Source: Meghimatium bilineatum (taxonomy: Eukaryota; Mollusca; Gastropoda; Stylommatophora; Philomycidae). Taken from it: a stretch of 64,000 nucleotides of DNA. Position 1 is the stretch's first letter. The number at the start of each line of letters is the position of its first letter. Where the stretch lies: contig CM067299.1 in the NCBI GenBank assembly GCA_034231615.1, positions 15,916,834 through 15,980,833 of the forward strand, read 5' to 3'. A model generated the notes under the pieces. That model searched no databases and was not told the origin of the DNA. It was given only the letters and a program-made list of their open reading frames with translations. Of this stretch, positions 43,395 through 55,240 are shown in pieces. The position numbers and the translations under genes are program-made.

Positions 43395-43640
43395 TATCTC
43401 AGTATATGTTATTTTCTACGCCCCTGATATTATGAATATCTAGAAATATGTTATCTTCTACTCCCCTGATATTATCAATATCTAGAAATATGTTATCTCC
43501 TACGCCCCTGATATTATCAATATCTAGAAATATGTTATCTCCTACGCCCCTGATATTATCAATATCTAGAAATATGTTATCTCCTACGCCCCTGATATTA
43601 TCAATATCTAGGAATATGTAATCTTCTACGCCCATGACAT
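43395..43640. repeat. 42-bp minisatellite, about 6 copies
   Basis: TATCTAGAAATATGTTATCT CCTACGCCCCTGATATTATC AA. A 14-residue period on the minus strand is a by-product of 42 being a multiple of three. Confidence 0.95.
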
Positions 43641-44475
43641 AATCAATGATTGTCTTGGAAATCACACTTTCCCTGACTCAAATTATTTTCCCAACTGATT
43701 ACTCCTTGCATATGTCCGTAGATACGGGAAAGATGAGTGGGTTTAAGCCCCACCCTCACATAAATAAGAAAATGGAACATAAATTATATAATCAATATAA
43801 AAGACTATTCAATTAGTCTACTTCACTTGTTCTAAATTCTCATCAATATAAAATATTGGACCTGCATCTACTAATCTGGTAGTAGATTCAGTACAATATA
43901 CAAGATGGGAACTGTGACCTAGTCAATGAATGTTTATCTCGTCATATTGAGATAACACTATTTCAAAATGGAAGAATAAACGATGTTGGGAGATGAATAA
44001 CACACGGTAGTTTCTAGTTAATTTTACGACTGGAGAAGAGAGAAACACGGCAACATACAAATCATGTCAAGTGTGTATGGGACACTTTACTTACAAGTTC
44101 TTCAAGTGTTTCCTCGATATGACTGCATGTACTTTACTCAATTAAACAGCGGTGACTCATGCGGTCTTGTTACATAAAGTGTTACAATGACGTCAAAGGT
44201 TCAGATAAGGACACTAGATACCAGTTCTATTTAGTAAGAAATATGGGACGTTTCACAAATATAGAGTTTCATTTTCCGTATCTTCCTTTCTCCTTACACA
44301 TCGCTTTATCCCTGACACTTGTCCATACTTTCTAATTTTTTTCTAAACCGCGATTCTCTATTATTTATTTCTTGCCTATTATTATTTTGTCTTTATTTAT
44401 CTCTCCCTATCTTTTACTTTATTTGTTTATATCGTTTGTTCATGTGCATATTATCCTGTATATTCTATCCTCTAT
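43641..44475. other. No feature seen
   Basis: Unique AT-rich sequence. Confidence 0.45.
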
Positions 44476-44546
44476 GCCAGCGGTTCTTAAACTGTAGTCC
44501 GCGGTGTACTCTCCCAGGTTACGGGAAGTCTGAAGAAATGTTATGA
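44476..44546 (+). mobile_element. hAT-like terminus
   Basis: TCTATGCCAGCGGTTCTTAA ACTGTAGTCCGCGG contains the CAGnGGTTCTnAA terminus typical of hAT transposons. A related end is at 45999 with the same CTCTATG before it. The other end of the element was not found. Confidence 0.45.
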
Positions 44547-45019
44547 GCATTAAGATTTTTTTCAGTTAAAAAAAATATACAGGGCTTTGAATGTATTCAT
44601 GTTTTTCGTAAAAACAAACTTGTGTACAATTATCAATCTCTGCATTCCTTGATATTAAAAATAAGTATAGAAAATATCTGTAAAACTCAGAATATTGATT
44701 ACAACAGCTATTAACATAGTTTCGGTTATTAACCACGACATAACAGTACTTGTAACTGAAGAACGGCATCACTAATCTCATTCAAGAAAGTCAGCAGTTC
44801 AGTTATATTTCTAATCAATTCCATCTTCTAAGACTCATAAGGCAAGATGTACCAAATATCTAAGACTCATAAGACAAGATTACCAGATATATAAGACTCA
44901 TAAGTCAATATATACCACTAAACATGCATCCACACTCATTCAGTAGTGGGTTAAAATGTTCATATTAGAGCATAGATTACTGAGTACCTGTATGACGGAT
45001 TCAGGGCGCGACATATAAA
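44547..45019. other. No gene seen
   Basis: Three TAAGACTCATAAGACAAGAT-type units at 44826-44910. Otherwise unique. Confidence 0.45.
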
Positions 45020-45235
45020 CAGAGCAAAAATCTGTCTAAAGGAACTGTCGAAGGTGGAAGAAGCAGAGGAGGACAAATAAAGGCATGGATAGACAACATC
45101 AAGGAATGGATAGGACAAAATATTTCTACACTCATCCGCATCGCTGAAGATAGAATTCGCTGGAGGACTCTGTGTGCTGAAGCATCCAATGTGGTACCCC
45201 TATTACCCGGAAGTGTTACAGGTTTATTGATTGAT
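45020..45235 (+). mobile_element. LINE C-terminal tail with 3' end
   Basis: Open for about 65 residues: GTVEGGRSRGG, AWIDNIKEWIGQN, IRIAEDRIRWRTLCAEAS. After the last codons the sequence becomes TTTATTGATTGATAGATTGA, a short tandem tail typical of some LINE clades. 5'-truncated. Confidence 0.7.
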
Positions 45236-45254
45236 AGATTGATAAACAGACCTT

Positions 45255-45355
45255 ATCAAAGATTTTTTTCACTCACACGTATCACTGAGGAAAGACATCC
45301 ATGGAGGATTATGCGTCTACGCATCCAATGTAGTACCTCTAGACCCTGATGGTTT
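45255..45355 (+). mobile_element. Second LINE tail scrap
   Basis: TCACTCACACGTATCACTGA GGAAAGACATCCATGGAGGA repeats, with divergence, the end of the preceding copy (RITEERHPWRIM versus RIAEDRIRWRTL). Confidence 0.5.
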
Positions 45356-45488
45356 ATAACATATAAATATATGCATGTATTTAATTCCACAGGAACATTA
45401 GTGGGCACCGCTTCAACCTCACCATGTGAACACTGAACAGTTTTATTATAATGCTATTTGTGTTGAATAACTGATGACACTTTTCTAG

Positions 45489-45494
45489 ATTGTG

Positions 45495-45549
<55 letters not shown>
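45489..45549. repeat. (TA)n microsatellite
   Basis: About 60 bp of TA. Confidence 0.96.
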
Positions 45550-45551
<2 letters not shown>

Positions 45552-45998
45552 GAAAATAAATGAAATTGTGGGTCGCGGATGTGAAGGATTCACTCACATT
45601 CAACAGTAAGCGACCATTTTTAAAATGATCATTTATTTGAACACTGGTGCACAGAGACGGATATCTACAGAATGCTGTATATGAGCATTGAGGTGCTCTC
45701 AAATTAAGAAGAACACATTAAGGAAACCGGACTTGCTGTGTAGACATGTCAAACTGTGAACGAGAATAAGAAGTAGAGGATTATCAATAAATTACCTTGT
45801 TTACCTTGAGACAATGGTTACTATCATCAACACAAAGATTATTCACTCCTCGACATGTTCAAATATGCAATATTTTGAAAGTCCTTTGCAGAATAATATA
45901 TTTAGAATGGGTCCAAGAAAATATAAAGTTTATGAACCGCTGACCGATGCTATTTACCTGCCTGTGTTCTTACTTGCCTGTCTGTTCTATACTCTATG

Positions 45999-46080
45999 TC
46001 AGTAGTTCTCAATGTGGACCATATGGTATATGGGGACTTGAAGGAGGCAAATAGAATATTTTTTTAATGGGGGGGGGGTA
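45999..46080 (+). mobile_element. hAT-like terminus, second copy
   Basis: CTCTATGTCAGTAGTTCTCA ATGTGGACCATATGG, followed by a poly-G run at 46069-46078. Less canonical than 44476. Confidence 0.38.
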
Positions 46081-46119
46081 TACATTTTCGTTTACTGTGT
46101 CACAGGAAGATAACGACTT

Positions 46120-46450
46120 AAACGCTAATCAGCAAGAATTGTCCCAATAAACAAGAGTTACAGCGTTAAATAAGAATTCTCGCGGGGAAAAAACAATAAT
46201 TATAGCGATAAACATCAAGAATTATAACGATAAAAAACAAGAATTGTCCCAATAAACAAGAAATATAACGATAAGCAACAAGAATTGTCCCAATAAACAA
46301 GAATTATAACGATAAACAACAAGAATTGTCCCAATAAACAAGAATTATAACGATAAGCAAGAATTATAGCGATAAATAAGAATTCTAGCTGAAAGAAAAC
46401 AATTATAGCGATAAAATACAAGAATTATTACGATAATCAACAAGAATATG
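46120..46450. repeat. 41-bp minisatellite of AAGAATTGTCCCAATAAAC units
   Basis: AATTGTCCC words at 46242, 46283 and 46324 are 41 bp apart. Flanking units keep only AAGAATTATAACGATAAAC. Confidence 0.9.
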
Positions 46451-46603
46451 TGTTCCATTTTTCTGGACTTGGAGGGAAAAGTACTTTCCTGATGTTACCA
46501 GCGCTGGGCATACTAAATGACAGTCTATGCATGACCGTCTCAAAAATGACCTTCCAACAGAATTCATTAGGACCCCATTCACTACGTCTTTTATTGTTTG
46601 GAA

Positions 46604-46688
46604 TTCGGTTGGTCACTATTTACATACTTGGAATCGCATGCGAAAAAAGCCAAGGTGACTCCAAGTATATTAATAGTGACCAACCGAA
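46604..46688. mobile_element. Family E hairpin element, clean palindrome
   Basis: The left arm TTCGGTTGGTCACTATTTAC ATACTTGGA pairs with the right arm TCCAAGTATATTAATAGTGA CCAACCGAA over 29 positions with two mismatches. The loop is about 27 bases. Probably a MITE. Eroded relatives are at 846-930 and 14030-14130. Confidence 0.75.
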
Positions 46689-46914
46689 AGTCTAACAAGA
46701 GCCTACGTCCGGTCACGTGACAATTCTAAATAACAGACATTACTGGAGAAGATTGTAGTCACTCATTAATATGATAAGAACCAGTCTCAATAACGAGTAT
46801 TTTCAATCTTTCAATCACTAGCGAAAGACATATGATAGTCTGTTTGCGAAGTATCTCAATTCAATATCAGGGCTTGAGACGTTTCAACTTTAAAATCTTG
46901 TCTGTAAAATCTCA

Positions 46915-46975
46915 GCATGGTTTTTACATGATTTATCAATGTTCTCTGTTGTGACGGCAATGTAGATTTGATTCT
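46915..46975. repeat. Left member of a duplicated array edge
   Basis: ACATGATTTATCAATGTTCT CTGTTGTGACGGCAATGTAG ATTTGATTCTAACTGTAACT matches 47706-47770. Confidence 0.8.
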
Positions 46976-47270
46976 AACTGTAACTTCAATACTTGACAAC
47001 TGTAACTTCAATACTTGACAACTGTAACTTCAATACTTGACAACTGTAACTTCAATACTTGACAACTGTAACTTCAATACTTGACAACTGTAACTTCAAT
47101 ACTTGACAACTGTAGCTTCAATACTTGACAACTGTAACTTCAATACTTGACAACTGTAGCTTTAATACTTGACAACTGTAACTTCAATACTTGACAACTG
47201 TAGCTTCAATACTTGACAACTGTAACTTCAATACTTGACAACTGTAGCTTCAATACTTGACAACTGTAAC
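46976..47270. repeat. 22-bp minisatellite, about 13 copies
   Basis: CTTGACAACTGTAACTTCAA TA. In the right half TAACTT and TAGCTT forms alternate, a 44-bp dimer. Confidence 0.95.
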
Positions 47271-47413
47271 TTACGCATACGGTTGCGTCTGTGGGTCTCA
47301 CCAATGGCTCACTAGACAAACCAACCATGCAACAGAAAACCTTAGTAGACGACATGCCTTAATATTGAGTTTATCTTATTATAGAAGCTTCATGGCATGT
47401 CATCTAGACAATC

Positions 47414-47670
47414 ACGTAGTCGTAACCTTCGATAACAGTTACCATGTTGTTCCGACAGGCCGACGATGTGCTTGAACTAGTTACGGGCACGGCGTAGGTG
47501 GGCGGAACATCAAAGAAACCTGTCGCAAGGGTCAGAGTTGTGCCCTGATGTCGACGTCTGTTTCGGCGGCATTAGACTCGAAACACTATCGAATCGAATG
47601 GCTGCTGGAACAGAGGGCGGAGCACAAATGGGAATGCCCCACGTGCTGTGAGGCCAGTTTCTAATGAAGA
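47414..47670 (+). mobile_element. Family C repeat, fullest copy
   Basis: GTAACCTTCGATAACAGTTA CCATGTTGTTCCGACA...GGCTGCTGGAACAGAGGGCG GAG...CCACGTGCTGTGAGG. Inverted relative to 13205-13425. The right end matches 12133-12203. The segment is GC-rich for the region, and no domain is recognised. Confidence 0.72.
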
Positions 47671-47679
47671 TCAAGACAA

Positions 47680-47790
47680 GACAACTGTAGATTCAATACT
47701 TGACACATGTTACATGATTTATAAGTGTTCTCTGCTGTGACGGCAATGTATATTTGATTCTAATTGTAACTTCAATACTTGACACTGAAT
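47680..47790. repeat. Right member of the duplicated array edge
   Basis: Two isolated 22-bp-type units (GACAACTGTAGATTCAATAC TTGACA, TGTAACTTCAATACTTGACA) separated by a copy of 46915-46975. Confidence 0.8.
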
Positions 47791-48241
47791 ACATCAAAGA
47801 CAATTTCAAGTCTTGGGAAGTAATGAGAAAAGTAATATGCAAAACAGCGGGGGAAAATAATGGCTAGAAACAAAACGCAGAGAAATAGAGATGTTAGTAC
47901 AACAGAAGACAAAAGAAATGCATAAGGGGATGACAGATCACAAATATTAAAAATACTATAAATGAAAATCTTAGCATTTCAGCTGTTTCTCGACGCAGGT
48001 AAATGTTAACATATGTCTCTAATTCAATGACAAGGATTTACTAATTCAATGACAAGGATTCTCTAATTCGATGGCAACGATTATCTAATTCAATAGCAAT
48101 GATTCTCTAATTCTTTGGCAATGATTCTCAAATTAACAAATACAGATTCCCAATTTGACTGGAAAAGGTTTTCAAACTGGTGAAAGTAAGGCGACGAAAA
48201 TATGAGTTATAAATCAGCATCATCTCACAGGTTTTACCATA
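47791..48241. other. No gene seen
   Basis: About five decayed units of TCTCTAATTCAATGACAAGG AT near 48018-48150. Confidence 0.5.
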
Positions 48242-51200
48242 AGTGTTCAGCTGTCTAGTTGATCAGTGGTTGACTAGAAACATGAGTGTTCAGCTGTCTA
48301 GTTGGTCAGTGGTTGACTAGAAACATGAGTGTTCAGCTGTCTAGTTGGTCAGTGGTTGACTAGAAACATGAGTGTTCAGCTGTCTAGTCAGTGGTTGACT
48401 AGAAACATGAGTGTTCATCTGTCTAGTCAGTGGTTGACTAGAAACATGAGTGTTCATCTGTCTAGTCAGTGATTGACTAGAAACGTAAGTGTTCAGCTGT
48501 CTAGTCAGTGGTTGACTAGAAACATGAGTGTTCATCTGTCTAGTCAGTGATTGACTAGAAACATGAGTGTTCAGCTGTCTAGTCAGTGGTTGACTAGAAA
48601 CATGAGTGTTCAGCTGTCTAGTCAGTAGTTGACTAGAAACATGAGTGTTCAGCTGTCTAGTAAGTGGTTGACTAGAAACATGAGTGTTCAGCTGTCTAGT
48701 CAGTAGTTGACTAGAAACATGAGTGTTCAGCTGTCTAGTTGATCAGTGGTTGACTAGAAACATGAGTGTTCAGCTGTCTAGTAAGTGGTTGACTAGAAAC
48801 ATGAGTGTTCAGCTGTCTAGTTGATCAGTAGTTGACTAGAAACATGAGTGTTCAGCTGTCTAGTAAGTGGTTGACTAGAAACATGAGTGTTCAGCTGTCT
48901 AGTCAGTAGTTGACCAGAAACATGAGTGTTCAGCTGTCTAGTAAGTGGTTGACCAGAAACATGAGTGTTCAGCTGTCTAGTCAGTAGTTGACTAGAAACA
49001 TGAGTGTTCAGCTGTCTAGTCAGTAGTTGACTAGAAACATGAGTGTTCAGCTGTCTAGTAAGTGGTTGACTAGAAACATGAGTGTTCAGCTGTCTAGTCA
49101 GTAGTTGACTAGAAACATGAGTGTTCAGCTGTCTAGTCAGTGGTTGACTAGAAACATGAGTGTTCAGCTGTCTAGTTGATCAGTGGTTGACTAGAAACAT
49201 GAGTGTTCAGCTGTCTAGTAAGTGGTTGACTAGAAACATGAGTGTTCAGCTGTCTAGTCAGTAGTTGACTAGAAACATGAGTGTTCAGCTGTCTAGTAAG
49301 TGGTTGACCAGAAACATGAGTGTTCAGCTGTCTAGTCAGTGGTTGACTAGAAACATGAGTGTTCAGCTGTCTAGTCAGTGGTTGACTAGAAACATGAGTG
49401 TTCAGCAGTCTAGTTGATCAGTGGTTGACTAGAAACATGAGTGTTCAGCTGTCTAGTCAGTGGTTGACTAGAAACATGAGTGTTCAGCTGTCTAGTTGAT
49501 CAGTGGTTGACTAGAAACATGAGTATTCAGCTGTCTAGTTGATCAGTGGTTGACTAGAAACATGAGTGTTCAGCTGTCTAGTTGATCAGTGGTTGACTAG
49601 AAACATGAGTGTTCAGCTGTCTAGTCAGTAGTTGACTAGAAACATGAGTGTTCAGCTGTCTAGTCAGTAGTTGACTAGAAACATGAGTGTTCAGCTGTCT
49701 AGTCAGTAGTTGACTAGAAACATGAGTGTTCAGCTGTCTAGTCAGTAGTTGACTAGAAACATGAGTGTTCAGCTGTCTAGTCAGTAGTTGACTAGAAACA
49801 TGAGTGTTCAGCTGTCTAGTCAGTGGTTGACTAGAAACATGAGTGTTCAGCTGTCTAGTAAGTGGTTGACTAGAAACATGAGTATTCAGCTGTCTAGTCA
49901 GTAGTTGACTAGAAACATGAGTGTTCAGCTGTCTAGTCAGTAGTTGACTAGAAACATGAGTGTTCAGCTGTCTAGTCAGTAGTTGACTAGAAACATGAGT
50001 GTTCAGCTGTCTAGTCAGTAGTTGACTAGAAACATGAGTGTTCAGCTGTCTAGTCAGTGGTTGACTAGAAACATGAGTGTTCAGCTGTCTAGTCAGTGGT
50101 TGACCAGAAACATGAGTGTTCAGCTGTCTAGTCAGTGGTTGACTAGAAACATGAGTGTTCAGCTGTCTAGTCAGTGGTTGACTAGAAACATGAGTGTTCA
50201 GCTGTCTAGTCAGTGGTTGACTAGAAACATGAGTGTTCAGCTGTCTAGTCAGTGGTTGACTAGAAACATGAGTGTTCAGCTGTCTAGTAAGTGGTTGACT
50301 AGAAACATGAGTGTTCAGCTGTCTAGTAAGTGGTTGACTAGAAACATGAGTGTTCAGCTGTCTAGTTGATCAGTGGTTGACTAGAAACATGAGTGTTCAG
50401 CTGTCTAGTTAGTGGTTGACTAGAAACATGAGTGTTCAGCTGTCTAGTTGATCAGTGGTTGACTAGAAACATGAGTGTTCAGCTGTCTAGTTGATCAGTG
50501 GTTGACTAGAAACATGAGTGTTCAGCTGTCTAGTTGATCAGTGGTTGACTAGAAACATGAGTGTTCAGCTGTCTAGTTGATCAGTGGTTGACTAGAAACA
50601 TAAGTGTTCAGCTGTCTAGTCAGTGGTTGACTAGAAACATGAGTGTTCAGCTGTCTAGTCAGTAGTTGACTAGAAACATGAGTGTTCAGCTGTCTAGTAA
50701 GTGGTTGACTAGAAACATGAGTGTTCAGCTGTCTAGTTGATCAGTGGTTGACTAGAAACATGAGTGTTCAGCTGTCTAGTAAGTGGTTGACTAGAAACAT
50801 GAGTGTTCAGCTGTCTAGTTGATCAGTAGTTGACTAGAAACATGAGTGTTCAGCTGTCTAGTAAGTGGTTGACTAGAAACATGAGTGTTCAGCTGTCTAG
50901 TTGATCAGTGGTTGACTAGAAACATGAGTGTTCAGCTGTCTAGTCAGTGGTTGACTAGAAACATGAGTGTTCAGCTGTCTAGTCAGTGGTTGACTAGAAA
51001 CATGAGTGTTCAGCTGTCTAGTCAGTAGTTGACTAGAAACATGAGTGTTCAGCTGTCTAGTCAGTGGTTGACTAGAAACATGAGTGTTCAGCTGTCTAGT
51101 CAGTAGTTGACTAGAAACATGAGTGTTCAGCTGTCTAGTCAGTGGTTGACTAGAAACATGAGTGTTCAGCTGTCTAGTCAGTGGTTGACCAGAAACATGA

Positions 51201-53146
51201 GTGTTCAGCTGTCTAGTCAGTAGTTGACTAGAAACATGAGTGTTCAGCTGTCTAGTCAGTGATTGACTAGAAACATGAGTGTTCAGCTGTCTAGTCAGTA
51301 GTTGACTAGAAACATGAGTGTTCAGCTGTCTAGTCAGTGGTTGACTAGAAACATGAGTGTTCAGCTGTCTAGTCAGTGGTTGACTAGAAACATGAGTGTT
51401 CAGCTGTCTAGTCAGTGGTTGACTAGAAACATGAGTGTTCAGCTGTCTAGTCAGTAGTTGACTAGAAACATGAGTGTTCAGCTGTCTAGTCAGTGGTTGA
51501 CTAGAAACATGAGTGTTCAGCTGTCTAGTAAGTGGTTGACTAGAAACATGAGTGTTCAGCTGTCTAGTCAGTGGTTGACTAGAAACATGAGTGTTCAGCT
51601 GTCTAGTCAGTAGTTGACTAGAAACATGAGTGTTCAGCTGTCTAGTAAGTGGTTGACTAGAAACATGAGTATTCAGCTGTCTAGTCAGTGGTTGACTAGA
51701 AACATGAGTGTTCAGCTGTCTAGTAAGTGGTTGACTAGAAACATGAGTGTTCAGCTGTCTAGTCAGTGGTTGACTAGAAACATGAGTATTCAGCTGTCTA
51801 GTCAGTAGTTGACTAGAAACATGAGTGTTCAGCTGTCTAGTCAGTGGTTGACCAGAAACATGAGTGTTCAGCTGTCTAGTTAGTGGTTGACTAGAAACAT
51901 GAGTGTTCAGCTGTCTAGTAAGTGGTTGACTAGAAACATGAGTGTTCAGCTGTCTAGTCAGTGGTTGACTAGAAACATGAGTGTTCAGCTGTCTAGTCAG
52001 TGGTTGACTAGAAACATGAGTGTTCAGCTGTCTAGTCAGTGGTTGACTAGAAACATGAGTGTTCAGCTGTCTAGTAAGTGGTTGACTAGAAACATGAGTG
52101 TTCAGCTGTCTAGTAAGTGGTTGACTAGAAACATGAGTGTTCAGCTGTCTAGTCAGTGGTTGACCAGAAACATGAGTGTTCAGCTGTCTAGTCAGTGGTT
52201 GACCAGAAACATGAGTGTTCAGCTGTCTAGTCAGTAGTTGACTAGAAACATGAGTGTTCAGCTGTCTAGTCAGTGGTTGACTAGAAACATGAGTGTTCAG
52301 CTGTCTAGTCAGTGGTTGACCAGAAACATGAGTGTTCAGCTGTCTAGTCAGTGGTTGACTAGAAACATGAGTGTTCAGCTGTCTAGTCAGTAGTTGACTA
52401 GAAACATGAGTGTTCAGCTGTCTAGTCAGTGGTTGACTAGAAACATGAGTGTTCAGCTGTCTAGTCAGTGGTTGACCAGAAACATGAGTGTTCAGCTGTC
52501 TAGTCAGTGGTTGACTAGAAACATGAGTGTTCAGCTGTCTAGTAAGTGGTTGACTAGAAACATGAGTATTCAGCTGTCTAGTCAGTGGTTGACCAGAAAC
52601 ATGAGTGTTCAGCTGTCTAGTCAGTGGTTGACTAGAAACATGAGTGTTCAGCTGTCTAGTCAGTGGTTGACTAGAAACATGAGTGTTCATCTGTCTAGTA
52701 AGTGGTTGACTAGAAACATGAGTGTTCAGCTGTCTAGTCAGTGATTGACTAGAAACGTAAGTGTTCAGCTGTCTAGTCAGTGGTTGACTAGAAACATGAG
52801 TATTCAGCTGTCTAGTCAGTGGTTGACTAGAAACATGAGTGTTCAGCTGTCTAGTCAGTGGTTGACTAGAAACATGAGTGTTCAGCTGTCTAGTCAGTGG
52901 TTGACCAGAAACATGAGTGTTCAGCTGTCTAGTCAGTGGTTGACTAGAAACATGAGTGTTCAGCTGTCTAGTCAGTGGTTGACCAGAAACATGAGTGTTC
53001 AGCTGTCTAGTCAGTGGTTGACTAGAAACATGAGTGTTCAGCTGTCTAGTCAGTGATTGACTAGAAACGTAAGTGTTCAGCTGTGTAGTCAGTGATTGAC
53101 TAGAAACGTAAGTGTTCAGCTGTGTAGTCAGTGATTGACTAGAAAC
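48242..53146. repeat. 4.9-kb minisatellite of 39- and 43-bp units, about 120 copies
   Basis: The unit is GTTGACTAGAAACATGAGTG + TTCAGCTGTCTAGTCAGTG (39 bp). Variants carry AGTAAGTG, AGTCAGTAG, AGTCAGTGA, or a four-base-longer AGTTGATCAGTG (43 bp). The 43-bp form is confined to the part left of about 50920. Right of it all units are 39 bp. Each unit contains CTAGTCA-GTGGT-TGACTAG, a 7-bp-arm hairpin, plus the palindrome CAGCTG. The minus strand is open for 597 residues (50897-52690), exactly 46 units of 13 codons, and plus-strand frames of 116 residues also occur. I do not call these genes. Confidence 0.97.
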
Positions 53147-54474
53147 CGCATGACAAGCTTCGCCTACAGCTCTCTAGCGATGCACGCCTCCCAATTACTC
53201 GACTATCCAAGAGCATGAGCTCTGGTAACTTACTTCCTAGTTACTGAGTACGCCACGGGAGTACTTTTTATTTGAAACCATGAATAACGAGTGGATTAGA
53301 ACCCATGAATAACGAGTGGATTAAAAACCACGAATAACGAGTCGATTAGATACCATGATTAACAAGTGGTTTAGATGCACGGGTTTGCTGGTCATCGGGC
53401 TAATGACAGCAACATTCCACTACAGCGGTTCCCCAAAAAAACTAACTGGCACAGGTTTGTTGTCTAATTGACCGGCAACGATTCTCTAACTGTCAGGTAG
53501 GGATTAGTTAATTTCAAATTTCCTGCTACGGATTACCTAATTAACTGGTTCGGATTTTCTAACTGCCCGACAAGGATTACGTCTTCAAAACACAAATGTT
53601 TAATGTATGTTTTAAGACTCATCGACTTTTTAATTCTCACTTTTATTGCTAACACAGTTAAGTTGTTATAGGGACCTGATTCTCACTCACAAAAACACTG
53701 ATCATGAGTTAGACTGCACTAGATTCCGAACTCGGTGAGTACATTGAAAACATTCGTTAACCTTCATTAGAGTAACGAAGAGCTCGCGATGTCATGAAGT
53801 ACTTTCAACAAAAACCAGATGATATGGGCTGTTGTATACGGTTTATCTAGATTACTTCTATGTCCTTCACTTTATTATATATCTTTGTATGATCCAATGA
53901 CCTCTCGAGTGATTGTATTTACTTTTGATTTAAAACATCTGATTCAAACTTGTATATAAAGACATTCTTCTGTGTCTTGAGTAACATAACAAACCTCTGT
54001 ACGTTACTGTGGTTTACACCGATAAGATAAGAAATTCCTACTATAGGCGCACTTAACGATACCTATTTTATTATGACTATTAATGTGTTCGTGTGTTTTA
54101 GCGTTAAACAGAGTATTTACCCAAAGGTCGGTACCATTCTGAAATAGCATCGTAATATAAATGGCGGCACATGTTTCTGGGCCGTACTCGGTGTATCTAA
54201 AAAAAAACGAGGCTATAGTCTAACTAGCAGGGGTTATTGCCAAGTAGGCATGAACGGTTTTGATTAGTGGTTCTCAGTCCGTGTAGGTTATGTGTCCCCT
54301 GGAAGTTTTCTTTGTTGTCATTGGGATATATCGTGAGACTGATCTTAGAATGAGTGTTTCTGTTGCACAGAGAAAGTTACAACATAACTAATTTATTTAG
54401 CCACATATCTAGTGACGTTCCGAGTGAAGACGTTAAACTCTCAGATTTGCTCTTTGGGCCAAGATATTAAATTT
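53147..54474. other. Mostly unique sequence
   Basis: Three to four 24-bp units of ACCATGAATAACGAGTGGAT TAGA at 53277-53370, and a possible hAT-like AGTGGTTCTCAGTCCG at 54267. No gene recognised. Confidence 0.5.
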
Positions 54475-54725
54475 TTTTTCTCTCTCTCTCTCACAGACAC
54501 ACACACACTGTTGCTATGTTGTGGGAGTCGTTAAACTCTCTCTCGCTCTTTCACTGTTTCTCTGTTGGTCAAGAAGTTAAACTCTCACTCTCACTGGTTC
54601 TTTGTTGGGTCACGATGTTAAACTCCCACTCTCGCTGTTTCTCTGTTGGGCCAAGACGTTAAACTCTCACATTCAATGTTGATTGTTGGGCCAAGACGTT
54701 AAACTCTATCCCACTTTGTTTCCTT
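54475..54725. repeat. CT/CA microsatellite and 40-50-bp units
   Basis: (TC)n and (AC)n at 54478-54510, then about five units of GTTGGGCCAAGACGTTAAAC TCTCACTCTCGCTGTTTCTC. Confidence 0.8.
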
Positions 54726-55240
54726 GTTGTTCAAGAACTATCTCTCTCTGACTGCTGATCTGCTTGTGCATGCGTTTACGAGACTTAGATGTGTTCTAAG
54801 TGTACTACAAATGGGGAACACAGAAGAAATGCGACGGTTATTCAAGTCCGTGCTCATCAAATTTCAATGGTCTATATATGGTTGCTTTATAGAAGTACCT
54901 TATATAACCTCTGAGTCCCTCGAAAAATGAAGGCAAGCTGTGGTTCAAGTGAAGACTGAATGGCTTGGAATTAAAGCCTGATTGATGTTCACTGTAGTTT
55001 TGTCTTACTTATTCGATCCACGGGGCTGCGAGATTTCATTCTTTCTTTCCTGTGCCATGTGGTGGCATGTGCATGTCTTCTTTAGTTGTGTTGTGTCTAC
55101 ATAAAGAGTGTTATTCAAGCTCGTAGATAAGGGGTTTAAAATTTATAACCCTCTCTCCTTCCCTAACAGTTTTTTTTTCAAATAACCACATGACTAACTA
55201 TCAATATTCCAAACATAATGAAGGGATTTTCTGTTCTTTA
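54726..55240. other. No feature seen
   Basis: A 68-residue plus-strand frame at 54724-54930 shows no family I recognise. Confidence 0.45.

Noticed and set aside
50897-52690. 597-residue minus-strand frame as a protein-coding gene
   Set aside because: It is a pure translation of 39-bp repeats. Frames on the other strand are open for the same reason, and it ends where the unit pattern ends.
48242-53146. CRISPR array
   Set aside because: Units are contiguous with no unique spacers, and the surrounding DNA is eukaryotic.
20955-53146. Common origin of the 20-bp (TAGTCAGTTGAC) and 39-bp (TAGTCAGTAGTTGAC) arrays
   Set aside because: They share only a short word; the rest of the units do not align, so the evidence is too thin.
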